35,281 nucleotides of DNA from Rhizobium sp. Root482 (GTDB lineage: Bacteria; Pseudomonadota; Alphaproteobacteria; Rhizobiales; Rhizobiaceae). The stretch covers positions 1 through 35,281 of the forward strand of contig NZ_LMFA01000014.1 of the NCBI RefSeq assembly GCF_001426565.1, written 5' to 3'. Every line of letters starts with the position of its first letter. Position 1 is the first letter of the stretch. The translations under genes and the position numbers were made by a program. This document shows, piece by piece, positions 24,047-32,015 of the stretch. The notes below the pieces were generated by a model. The model was not told the origin of the DNA and made no database searches. It saw only the letters and a program-made list of their open reading frames with translations.

Positions 24047-24949
24047 ATGAAGACAAGTCTCGAACATTTGCCGCCGGTCAAGCAGCACGAGCTTACCCGC
24101 GTGGTCGAGATCATTCTTGAAGAATTTGAGGATGCGCTGAAAGGCGCGTCTTCAGAGTTTAAGAAGCGCGGCAGGATCCTGAAAATTATCCTTTTCGGCT
24201 CCTATGCCCGCGGCACTTTCGTCGATGAGCCTCACACCAACAAGGGCTACCGCTCCGACTTCGACATACTTGTCGTCGTAAACAATCGGAAATTTGCGGA
24301 TTTTTCGACCTATTGGCAGAAGGCAGCCGAACGGTTGATGCGGTGCAGCCAGATCGGCGCGCCTGTCGGTTTGATTGTGCATTCTCTTAGAGAGGTGAAT
24401 GCAGAGTTGAAACGAGGACGAGCTTTTTTTGTGGACATCCGCCGAGATGGTTTAGCGCTTTACGAACTTGACAATGATCCGCTGGCAGAGCCGGGACAGG
24501 TCAGCGTCGAAGAGGCGCGGCGGCTGGCGTCGGGGTATCTTTCAGATCGGTTACCTCACGCGAAGGTCTTCCTGAAGACAGCCCTATTCTGCCTCGATCA
24601 GGGGGATAAGAAGGAAGCGGCCTTCCTGCTTCATCAAGCCATCGAGCAAGCTTACTCGACGGTGTTGTTGGTCCTCACTAACTATAGTCCGCCCTCCCAC
24701 AACACTCGGTTCCTGCGAGGGCTTGCGGAGGCTGAGAGCGGAAAGCTTATTGATGTTTGGCCCCGCAACAACCAGCGACAAATTTCGTGGTTTAATATTC
24801 TCAATGAGGCATACGTCAAAGCGCGGTACTCGCCACATTTTGAGATTTCGGAAGAGGCATTGCGGTGGCTCAGTGACCAAACGGAAACGCTTATAAAAAG
24901 GGTAGAAGAGATCTGTGCTGAGTATCTGAATACCTTCGTTGCGCCCTGA
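24047..24949 (+). CDS. Fused nucleotidyltransferase (MNT) and HEPN-domain protein
   Basis: The N-terminal half (about 40-145) is a minimal nucleotidyltransferase with G-S-Y-A-R-G (51-56) and the two metal-binding aspartates in S-D-F-D (D71, D73). The C-terminal half (about 150-295) resembles HEPN domains: A-F-L-L-H-Q-A-I-E-Q-A-Y (192-203) followed by Y-S-P-P-S-H-N. In many bacteria MNT and HEPN are separate partners of a toxin-antitoxin pair, in which MNT modifies and silences the HEPN ribonuclease; rhizobia also have single-chain fusions such as this. The canonical R-x4-6-H ribonuclease motif is not evident, so RNase activity is doubtful. The gene stands alone between a decayed region and a Stealth gene. 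Confidence 0.8.
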   Translation: MKTSLEHLPPVKQHELTRVVEIILEEFEDALKGASSEFKKRGRILKIILFGSYARGTFVDEPHTNKGYRSDFDILVVVNNRKFADFSTYWQKAAERLMRCSQIGAPVGLIVHSLREVNAELKRGRAFFVDIRRDGLALYELDNDPLAEPGQVSVEEARRLASGYLSDRLPHAKVFLKTALFCLDQGDKKEAAFLLHQAIEQAYSTVLLVLTNYSPPSHNTRFLRGLAEAESGKLIDVWPRNNQRQISWFNILNEAYVKARYSPHFEISEEALRWLSDQTETLIKRVEEICAEYLNTFVAP

Positions 24950-25191
24950 CCTGTGCCCGGTCAATTGCGGCTTACGATATGTTGAAGGATCAATTCGCGA
25001 GGTCCCGCTACTCCCCTTTATCGTTTTCGAAGACGCGTCGCATGCGAACCGGAACCCGAGTTAACAGGTAGATCCGAACTGATGGGTCGTCAAACGGTTT
25101 GTCGGTAACTAAGGGACGACGAATTTCAAAGCGCGAACGTGTAGCTTCTTACAAGCCGGTCGGACCAATGTTGCGGTGACGGCACGCAGGC

Positions 25192-26787
25192 CTAGTCATA
25201 TTGGCTAATCCGCTTCTCCAGGAGCGAAATCTCGGTGTTGATAGGTTGCGGAAACCGCGCGTTTAAAAATTCCCATATCAGCTGGTCGCGTGAATCAACA
25301 AGATTGTCGCTAAGATCGGAGTCATTGATGCAGAAAACTTTCATACCTTTCGCCTGCCTTGCGGCGATTTTCCCGATAATTCCTTTCCATTGGGTGTCAA
25401 AATAGCCCGCGGAAATATCGGCGGAATGCCCTCTCCCGGTTAAGTAAGCATAATACTGGAATAGATATGGGCCGGCGATATCGGAGTGAGATCTGAATCG
25501 GTGCGAACGCGAGATTGCCAATTCTTCGGAAAATTCGTTGCACGCCTCCTTGCAGATACCGACCCTCATCGCATGAGGCGCATGCAAGAATTTCTGTTTG
25601 CAAGATATGCCGAATTTCTTTTCAAGCAGCGAGCCGGTAGTCTTGTGCGCCGCGACAGTAGCCCGGTCAGTGGAGCGAACGGGCCTCGCGTCATAGTACC
25701 GTGATGAAAAAAAGAGAGCAATCGAGCCGCCAATCGAAAAGAAATCGCTGGGCGCCGTCGGCGCAGAGAAGAAAAAATCATCGTTCAAATAAAGAAAGTG
25801 TTCGGCGAGTCCTTCAATCCGATGCAAAACGGTTTCGATGCTATTTGAATTAAAGGTCGGAAGCACTGACGGGTCGGGATACAGGGCCGAATGTGGCACG
25901 ATCTGAATGCGCTCGTTCTGCACCAACCACATGGGAACCTGCCCATTCGTGACAATAAAAATTTTTCGGATCCACGGCGCGTACATATCAACGGACCGGA
26001 TTGAGAACCGAAGCTCATCCCTGGAATGCCAGCGTGCCATGTTGGTCGAGGAAGTAACATTCCGGTAGCGTTCAATTTCATGCGCCACGGCTTCGAAATT
26101 GCTCTTCCAAATGTCGTCCGTTGAATCGACCCACGTATACACAAGGTCTATCGGGAATGGCCACTGCGACCTGATTTCCGCGACCTCGGCTACAGTCGCA
26201 ATTTCCATTTCATCAGTCGCGACAATACGCGATCCCAGACCGCTGCGCGGAATAATCACCTCATTTTTGCGGACCTCGACAAATTCAAGCGTGACACCTC
26301 GGTGGGGCAAATACTGCAGGCCTCGCCTGCAGTGAGGCTTTGCGGTTACTCGAAGTATAGTGGCCGAAGGCGGATTTTCAAATTCCTCGGGATTGAATTC
26401 ATAAATGTTCGGAGACGATTCTTCCGTTTGTAGCTTCAAAGAGATGCCTGCGCCAGCGGCGTTCCTTCTAAGTAATGAGGTGAAGGCCGGGCCCATTGCT
26501 TGATTACAACCGAGCCGCAGCCCGCGTTGCGCGGGCAGTTGCCATATCGTGATGCCATGAGAGCGAGCCTCCCTCAGCAGGAACGCCGCGATCCGCATGT
26601 CTTCCAGGCTATTGTCCAGAGATCGGCACGCGGCACATTCTCGGCGGTCTCTCTTCGCAGTGAACACCGATCCTGCCTGGACGAGAACTTCAACAACGTA
26701 CTTACAAAATTGGCAAAATGTCCGCAGGAAGTCTTCACAGTTCTCTTTGAGCAGCCTCAATAACCCCTCCGTGGCGCTGAAACACAT
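25192..26787 (-). CDS. Stealth-family sugar-phosphate transferase
   Basis: Stealth proteins are hexose-1-phosphate transferases that build phosphate-linked surface polysaccharides; relatives include bacterial capsule polymerases and the animal GlcNAc-1-phosphotransferase. The conserved regions are visible: CR1 D-L-V-Y-T-W-V-D at 214-221; CR2 from R-D-E-L-R-F-S-I-R-S (256-265) through A-P-W-I-R-K-I to the N-D-D of 335-337; CR3 around L-H-A-P-H-A-M (401-407); and a CR4-like C-terminus (C-I-N-D at about 497). The N-terminal 200 residues are variable, as is usual. ATG 26787 lacks a clear ribosome site, and a start at 26598 is possible. AT content is higher than in the neighbouring metabolic genes. 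Confidence 0.88.
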   Translation of the reverse strand: MCFSATEGLLRLLKENCEDFLRTFCQFCKYVVEVLVQAGSVFTAKRDRRECAACRSLDNSLEDMRIAAFLLREARSHGITIWQLPAQRGLRLGCNQAMGPAFTSLLRRNAAGAGISLKLQTEESSPNIYEFNPEEFENPPSATILRVTAKPHCRRGLQYLPHRGVTLEFVEVRKNEVIIPRSGLGSRIVATDEMEIATVAEVAEIRSQWPFPIDLVYTWVDSTDDIWKSNFEAVAHEIERYRNVTSSTNMARWHSRDELRFSIRSVDMYAPWIRKIFIVTNGQVPMWLVQNERIQIVPHSALYPDPSVLPTFNSNSIETVLHRIEGLAEHFLYLNDDFFFSAPTAPSDFFSIGGSIALFFSSRYYDARPVRSTDRATVAAHKTTGSLLEKKFGISCKQKFLHAPHAMRVGICKEACNEFSEELAISRSHRFRSHSDIAGPYLFQYYAYLTGRGHSADISAGYFDTQWKGIIGKIAARQAKGMKVFCINDSDLSDNLVDSRDQLIWEFLNARFPQPINTEISLLEKRISQYD

Positions 26788-26952
26788 CTAGTTAGTCAAT
26801 AACGCTGAAGCCATAACACCGAGCCGTAAACAATGACAGATTGAGAGGAGGGGAAATTTAACCGGACATCGATCGCCGAGTTGTAGCTCGTGTCGATAAT
26901 CACGCTGGACTACATTGGCAGAACGGCACAGGAGCTGCCGAATTAACCTGAG

Positions 26953-26989
26953 ACCCATCTTCCCTCCAGTTTTCAGGAGAGTCTTGGGT
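26953..26989. repeat. Imperfect inverted repeat between the Stealth gene and the IS110 relic
   Basis: ACCCA...CTCC and GGAG...TGGGT form an imperfect hairpin with an eight-base loop. It may be an insertion-sequence end or a weak terminator. Nothing else recognisable lies between 26788 and 27033. Confidence 0.25.
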
Positions 26990-27033
26990 TTTCAATGTGA
27001 CTTTAGGCGGCCAGTTTTTCCATAGCCATTTTC

Positions 27034-27445
27034 ATTGGTCACAAAAGTACGCCTGATCCCAGCGCAATTTGTGAAGCCTTATTTGCCGACTTCCGCCAAT
27101 TGGAACAGCGCATAGCTGATGTGACGAAAGAAATCGCGGCGATCGCCGATCGGGAAGATGTTGGGCGACGGCTAATGACTATTCCAGGCATTGGAGCCTT
27201 GGGAGCCACGGCGCTTCTGGCAGCGGTTGGGAGTGGTAGCCAGTTCCGAAAAGCCCGCGACCTGGCTGCCTGGCTCGGTCTTGTCCCTCGAGAATATTCG
27301 ACCGGTGGAAAGCAGAAGCTTCTCGGCATCAGTAAGCGGGGAACCCGCTATGTTCGCAAGCTGCTCGTACATGGCGCTCGGTCGTGCTTTCGACATCTTG
27401 ATCGGACGAAGGATCGATTGGGAAGCTGGCTCGATGGCATTCAAC
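27034..27445 (+). pseudogene. IS110-family transposase, C-terminal relic
   Basis: About 130 residues match the C-terminal half (the IS116/IS110/IS902 domain) of IS110-family DEDD transposases: A-L-F-A-D-F-R-Q-L-E-x-R-I, then the diagnostic M-T-I-P-G-I-G-A-L-G-A-T-A-L-L, A-A-W-L-G-L-V-P-R and G-I-S-K-R-G-x-x-Y-V-R-K-L-L. The whole N-terminal catalytic half is missing, there is no proper start, and similarity stops near 27445. It is a dead fragment. Confidence 0.8.
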
Positions 27446-27567
27446 ATGCCGTAAGTCCTGTTCAAAAAAGCGGGCTTCGTGCCCGAACCATTTATTGGAA
27501 CCGGCGTGTGCGGATCTCATCATGGCCTGGCTGCAACCGCAGCCCACTCGCGAGAGGCCGGATACAT

Positions 27568-27831
27568 TTATGCAACTGGAATCGTCATTTGCGATGTCGC
27601 GAACCTTTGCACGGAGGGGACGGACCATACATTTTTTGAAGCAATGTCCTTCAAAATGGCGTTGTCCAGCATGGTCTCGGCCAGCAGCTTCTTCAGCTTG
27701 GCGTTCTCGTCTTCCAAAGCCTTCAGCTTGCGAGCATCGGAAATGCGGCAAACATCGGCCGTCCTCAGGCCGCTCTCCTGCTCTTTCAATATCCCGATGA
27801 TCTGCTCGTCCGTGAACCGTGAATGCTTCAT
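27568..27831 (-). pseudogene. IS3-family transposase orfA with internal deletion
   Basis: The 87-codon frame starts like IS3 OrfA proteins (F-T-D-E-Q-I-I-G-I-L-K-E-Q-E) and later has the leucine-rich L-K-A-L-E-D-E-N-A-K-L-K-K-L-L-A-E-T-M-L-D. Between them about 20 residues normally present, including the second helix of the helix-turn-helix and the Y-K-W-K segment, are gone without breaking the frame. After residue 65 the sequence is unrelated. It cannot make a working transposase. Confidence 0.75.
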
Positions 27832-27885
27832 CCTGTCCGTCTCCTCAGGGTGACGGACTCTACCAAAATTTGGAGGAAGTTCAGG
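27568..27885 (-). mobile_element. IS3-family element, 5' end relic with orfA
   Basis: On the minus strand a typical IS3 leader (T-G-A-rich terminal region near 27885, then a ribosome site) is followed by a damaged orfA. No orfB (integrase) follows; sequence similarity ends near 27630. The fragment lies against the IS110 relic, a sign of repeated insertion and deletion here. Confidence 0.5.
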
Positions 27886-28236
27886 GGCTCAGGTCAGAAT
27901 GTGTGAATCGCATCGGGACGCGAATTCCCTCATCGGTCTGGCGATTGCACCGATGGAGGCGCGACGGATGGCTGCCGGGGTCTCAGACAATCCTTAACAT
28001 TATTTCATTATCCCCGCTTTCCAGTCCCGCAAAAGAAATGCCTGATCGACAGGGCGTGTCGGTACTGGCCTTGCCATCGTCGACCTTCAAAGTTCCAACC
28101 TGTGGTTAAAGCGCGTTCGAATAAGCTAACTTGAGTTGGATTTCATACCCAGGGCGTGGTTTTGCAGGATAGCGTTAATTATCATTCCTTTCCGTAGGTT
28201 GCGGTTGTTCAACCTCATCTGAAGGAAGCCCACGAC
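27886..28236. other. Stretch between IS relics, no gene seen
   Basis: About 350 bases without a supported gene on either strand. The last 70 bases probably belong to the end of the IS256-family relic that follows. No clear terminal repeat could be fixed. Confidence 0.3.
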
Positions 28237-28701
28237 ATGATGAATCTTCGCTCATTCCTCGAGAAGGAAGCTGACGCCGATTTGCTGCGCTGCATGTTGA
28301 TGGCGCTGGATGTGGGCACGAAGACCGGAGCCGGCTACGACGAGAAGAATCGCTTCCGACTGGCCCAGCGCGACGGCAACCGCGAGACGGACTGGGAGAC
28401 CCTGCTGGCACAGTCGATCTTCGTCTCCCGCAACTGCGCACTGGCAGCTATCTCCCGAGCTTCCTTTGAACCGCGCCGCATGGCGAAGAAGACATTGCCA
28501 GCGGTGACCTAGCAAGAACGCGCAGCGCTTGTCGCGAAGAAACCCATATATTGAAGCGTTTCGACCCGCTCCGTCGATGAGGTGGCCAAGGCCATGAACA
28601 TAAGCGGCATATCCAACAGCCAGGCCTCAAGGCTCTGCGAGGAGATAGGCGAGAGGGTACGTGCAGAGAATGTTAGCAGGCAGGCCCCTGGTCGCGATTG
28701 A
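28237..28701 (+). pseudogene. IS256-family transposase, degenerate N-terminal relic
   Basis: The frame begins like rhizobial IS256-family (Mutator-like) transposases: M-N-L-R-S-F-L-E-K-E-A-D-A-D-L-L-R. It continues through R-L-A-Q-R-D-G-N-R-x-x-D-W-E-T and F-E-P-R-R-M-A-K-K-T-L and, after two in-frame stops (28510-28512 and 28552-28554), S-V-S-T-R-S-V-D-E-V-A-K-A-M and S-R-L-C-E-E-I-G-E-R-V. A segment in the middle only matches the family in another frame (G-T-V-D-L-R-L-P near 28408), showing a pair of compensating frameshifts. The catalytic C-terminal part is absent. Confidence 0.82.
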
Positions 28702-28953
28702 CGCGGAGCATCAGATTTTGCATTGATGCGCTAACGGTTCCCTGGGAGCGTCTATGAAATCGATTGCAACTGAACTTATCCTTAAGGCAGAATGTTTAGT
28801 TGAGCCAAAGTGGCGTTTTCAACTTGTTGAGCCGTGTCGGGTACCATCTGCAATGCGTATTGGTGCTTGTACTCACATTCGGGGCCTGGAAATATCTCAT
28901 CGTTGTCGATCGTTGGAAGACACGGCAGGCTTGGTCCGTACTTGCTCAAGACA

Positions 28954-30477
28954 ATGGGCAGAAAATATGTTCAATTTAACGCATCCGAGGCCAAAGTAAA
29001 TCCTATGCAAGCATCTCCCTCTCCATTTACTACGTATCTTGACCGGACAAAACTTGAGGCTCTTTTAGCCAGATCAAGACCAAGGGAGGTTGCACTCGCC
29101 GAGTACAAGAAAAGTCTTGAAGAGGCTTATAAAAACCTGCTTTCCGCGATACGGGATATCCCCAACAACAGGGAGCTTGAAGTATTTACCGCTCGCTGTG
29201 AGCTCAAGATGGAACGTTGGCACAGCGCCGCGATCAGGTGGGCAGAGATATCTAGAGGAGCGGACGAGTATCGTGCTGAGGCGTATATGTCGCTCGCCGT
29301 CATTTACCGGAACCTTGGAGCGTATTCCAAGGCATTCTCATTCGTTAAGACGGCAGAGAGTAGGGGCGCCGGCTCAGACGAAGTGCGACGGGAATACCGC
29401 CGCTTGCGGCGGAAGATGCGGGGCTCTGCCGCATCGGCACTCGCGTCAGAGGCATCGGTTTCGCTCACAGCAGAGAATCTGAAAGAAGCTCAATCTCTGC
29501 TTATACCAGCAATGCGTCTCGCGGGAGTGCCTGTCGCGGTGCAATCTGCTGTCGATGCATTCTTAGAAAGTGAGCCACCTATTCACTGCCCGGTGGAAGA
29601 GCATGTTCCGCGCGTGATCTTTGTGGGAGGCTTCGGGTGGTCCGGCTCTGGAGCCGTGACTGACTACCTCTGTCAGCATCCGTCCGTCACGCTTCCGTTC
29701 GGTCACAATGAGGCGTTACTCTTCTCGGAAACTGAAGGAACAATAGGAGTTGCTCAAAAAGTTCCAGGGACGGTAGGTGGCATCCCACTGCTGCAAAACC
29801 ATCTACTAAGGGCTGTCTACGGTGTCATACCGAGAGAGGCGGGCGATATCGCGTCCGGACGTGGCAGGTCTGTTTTTTGGCAAGATCAGCCAGATCCCCA
29901 AATTGTATCTCAAATAACCGCTGCTGCACTACGGCTAGTGAAGGCCGATTGGCGAGAGATGGAGAAGACCAAGGTAATTGATTGTGTCGTGCACTTTTAC
30001 TCCAGCGTCTTAGCGGCATTGATACCAAGAGGGCGTATCGGGGTTACTTCAAATTGTATCACCGCTGCGAACATGGAAATGGTTAGATATGTAACCGGTG
30101 GGTTCGGCGTCGCGGCGTTTCGCGATCCGAGAGACCAATATGTCGCACAGCGTTATGAACACCGCTCCGGCAATACGGCTGCCGTTGATCGGTTCATTTC
30201 AAAACTTCGCAAGCGTCTGCGAGCATTCGAGAGGGCTGAAAAGAGACTGGGGCCAAGCAAAATTATCAGGTGTCAGTTTGAGGATTTTGTTAGATCCGCA
30301 AAGTATCGGGCGTCATTTCTTGGAACACTAGGAGTCCATGAAACAGAGTTCAAATTTGGCGAGGGGGGCTATCGACCGGAAGACTCACTCGGTAATTTAG
30401 GGTTGTTCAAGTCTTATGCTGCGCAAGAGGAAATTCGGAAAATTGAGGAGGCTTTCCCCGCACTCCTTGTACTTTGA
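28954..30477 (+). CDS. Sulfotransferase-like protein with helical N-terminal region
   Basis: The product (about 507 residues) has an N-terminal helical-repeat-like region (about 30-165, resembling TPR: A-Y-M-S-L-A-V-I-Y-R-N-L-G-A-Y-S-K-A-F). A C-terminal P-loop-type domain has G-G-F-G-W-S-G-S-G-A-V-T-D-Y-L (about 222-236), which fits a 5'-phosphosulfate-binding loop, and A-F-R-D-P-R-D-Q-Y (about 386-394), which fits the 3'-phosphate motif of PAPS-dependent sulfotransferases. It probably sulfates a polysaccharide or other acceptor, in keeping with the neighbouring Stealth genes. ATG 28954 is preferred but has a weak ribosome site; ATG 29005 is possible. An IS630 element lies about 45 bases after its stop. 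Confidence 0.68.
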   Translation: MGRKYVQFNASEAKVNPMQASPSPFTTYLDRTKLEALLARSRPREVALAEYKKSLEEAYKNLLSAIRDIPNNRELEVFTARCELKMERWHSAAIRWAEISRGADEYRAEAYMSLAVIYRNLGAYSKAFSFVKTAESRGAGSDEVRREYRRLRRKMRGSAASALASEASVSLTAENLKEAQSLLIPAMRLAGVPVAVQSAVDAFLESEPPIHCPVEEHVPRVIFVGGFGWSGSGAVTDYLCQHPSVTLPFGHNEALLFSETEGTIGVAQKVPGTVGGIPLLQNHLLRAVYGVIPREAGDIASGRGRSVFWQDQPDPQIVSQITAAALRLVKADWREMEKTKVIDCVVHFYSSVLAALIPRGRIGVTSNCITAANMEMVRYVTGGFGVAAFRDPRDQYVAQRYEHRSGNTAAVDRFISKLRKRLRAFERAEKRLGPSKIIRCQFEDFVRSAKYRASFLGTLGVHETEFKFGEGGYRPEDSLGNLGLFKSYAAQEEIRKIEEAFPALLVL

Positions 30478-30540
30478 TCGATGGTGGATTGCTCATTTCA
30501 CCGGACTGTTTACGCTTGGATTAATACCAACCGTCATTGA

Positions 30541-31095
30541 TCAGAACCCTTGTGCCCATTGTCGTCGGCCAATTGACATGATCCTCCATGGCCGCTCCTG
30601 CAGTTTTCTCCAGGCGTAGCAGCAGTGATCGACGATATCCTCGTAGGACTTGAAGACACGGTTGGAGAGCCAGTTATTCCGCATAAACTGCCAGATGTTT
30701 TCGACCGGGTTCAACTCGGGCGATTTGGGCGGCAGTGGCAAGATGGTGATGTTTTCAGGAACGACAAGACTGTTGGACATGTGCCATCCGGCCTGATCCA
30801 TGATGAGGATGGCGTGGCCATCGTCCGCGACGCTGCGGGATATCTCGATCAGATGCTGGTTCATGGCATGGGTATCACACCAGGGCATGACGAGAGCGGC
30901 CGCCTTGCCCTGGCTGGGGCAGATCGCGCCGAAGATATAGGCCGAGCGGGTGCGCTGGTCATGGGGTGCGGATGGCCTTGAGCCCCGCTTTGCCCAGCGG
31001 CGCGTGATCTTGTTCTTCTGACCTATCCGCGCTTCGTCCTGGAACCAGATTTCGATCACTTTGCGCTTGGCGGGACCGGCGGCGATTTCTGCCAC
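30541..31095 (-). CDS. IS630-family transposase, C-terminal catalytic frame (orfB)
   Basis: The frame holds the DDE catalytic domain: W-F-Q-D-E-A-R-I-G (first Asp), I-L-I-M-D-Q-A-G-W-H (second Asp) and S-P-E-L-N-P-V-E-N-I-W (final Glu). It is unlikely to be made alone. The natural product should be a fusion with the upstream frame through a -1 shift at the run of seven A (about 31107-31113), since reading continues open from there into this frame. The ATG at 31095 is an in-frame Met, not necessarily a start. Confidence 0.85.
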   Translation of the reverse strand: MAEIAAGPAKRKVIEIWFQDEARIGQKNKITRRWAKRGSRPSAPHDQRTRSAYIFGAICPSQGKAAALVMPWCDTHAMNQHLIEISRSVADDGHAILIMDQAGWHMSNSLVVPENITILPLPPKSPELNPVENIWQFMRNNWLSNRVFKSYEDIVDHCCYAWRKLQERPWRIMSIGRRQWAQGF

Positions 31096-31601
31096 AATGG
31101 CGGGGAAGTTTTTTTAAATGCCTCGGCTACCTCGGCGTCCTGCGCATGATGACTTGGGCGAGCCGACAGCTTGCGGTGGCCCATAGCCCGCACTTCGCGG
31201 CCCAAGGTCTCCTCACTCACCGAGACCCGGAATTCCTCCCAAATCCATTGCGCCAGATCACACAGACGCCACCGAACGACGCCATCCAGATACGGGGTCG
31301 GTCCGCGCTCTATGGCTTGCGCCAAGGCCGTTCGCTGTTCGTCGTTCAGGAGAGAAGGCTTGCCCGGGGCCTTGCCGTTAATCAACCCGTCGGCACCGCG
31401 TGCGTTGAAGCGCACCACCCAGTCGCGCACGATCTGAACCGTCACGCTGCCAAGCCGGGCTGCATCGGCGCGCGAGCCGCCATCATAGATCGATGCGAGC
31501 GCGAGAAGACGCCGCGCCTGGTTGGCATCCTTTGTCTGACGCGCCAGAAGCCGCAACTTCGCGCCATCGTAATCCGGCCGCAAAGAAATCGCTGAGCTCA
31601 T
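31056..31601 (-). CDS. IS630-family transposase, N-terminal DNA-binding frame (orfA)
   Basis: The 181-codon frame has two helix-turn-helix segments: R-R-L-L-A-L-A-S-I-Y-D-G-G-S-R-A-D-A-A-R near residue 30, and W-x-x-R-F-N-A-R-G-A-D-G-L near 63-75. It also has the L-x-x-W-I-x-x-E-F-R-V-S-V-S region typical of IS630 N-terminal halves. After F-K-K the frame runs into about 17 unrelated residues and stops, while the -1 frame leads into the catalytic part, so a programmed frameshift is expected. Confidence 0.85.
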   Translation of the reverse strand: MSSAISLRPDYDGAKLRLLARQTKDANQARRLLALASIYDGGSRADAARLGSVTVQIVRDWVVRFNARGADGLINGKAPGKPSLLNDEQRTALAQAIERGPTPYLDGVVRWRLCDLAQWIWEEFRVSVSEETLGREVRAMGHRKLSARPSHHAQDAEVAEAFKKTSPPLWQKSPPVPPSAK

Positions 31602-31666
31602 CGCAAACCTCCCGTTTTCCCAAGAGATTCAGATCCGTCGGCTTTTGGGAATCCCAAGAGTCGGAT

Positions 31667-31840
31667 TCAGCGACGTTGGTATAAGGCGTTGGTGAGCTCG
31701 GTTTTACAAAACACTTTCGGCGTAAAAGTTTGGACTGATTTCACCTGCTTATTGAACCCGATCGCTCTCGTAATAGTAGCATTGAGCAAATGCTGATGAC
31801 TTGCCGTGTTGTATTTGAGTATTAACTCGTCAACCGCCAT
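31667..31840 (-). CDS. Short hypothetical frame, its end lying inside the IS630 element
   Basis: A 57-codon frame starts at ATG 31840 and reads a plausible soluble peptide until it enters the IS630 right end; the last four codons belong to the element. Without the element the frame would stop within a few codons of the insertion point, so little would change. It lies 175 bases downstream of the Stealth gene on the same strand. The ribosome site is weak (AGGT) and no family is recognised, so it may not be a gene. An AT-rich inverted repeat GATATAT-GTAA-ATATATC follows upstream at 31873-31890. Confidence 0.3.
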   Translation of the reverse strand: MAVDELILKYNTASHQHLLNATITRAIGFNKQVKSVQTFTPKVFCKTELTNALYQRR

Positions 31841-32015
31841 GATCTATGACCTATTGTAGGGAGTCGCATGGAGATATATGTAAATATATCAATATGCGCG
31901 ATCAAAGGATCGAGCTCCAACCCGTGGCTTGATCGTATCCATCTTTGCCTGATCGCAGTAATCCACTTTCGCGAGGCGTCGGGATAGCATCGAAGGGCCT
32001 CTCAGAAGCTGGCTC

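Larger units (their letters stand above)
30525..31682 (-). mobile_element. Apparently complete IS630-family insertion sequence
   Basis: The element of about 1.16 kb is bounded by related inverted ends: TACCAACCGTCATTGATC at the left and, on the other strand, TACCAACGTCGCTGAATC at the right. TA dinucleotides stand at both junctions, as expected for IS630 target duplication. It carries two overlapping frames that together encode a DDE transposase via a slippery A-tract. The exact terminal base is ambiguous because TA occurs twice at each end. Confidence 0.8.

Noticed and set aside
28754..28999. Plus-strand frame of 81 codons before the sulfotransferase-like gene
   Set aside because: It overlaps the start of the sulfotransferase-like gene in another frame, has no ribosome site and no recognised product.
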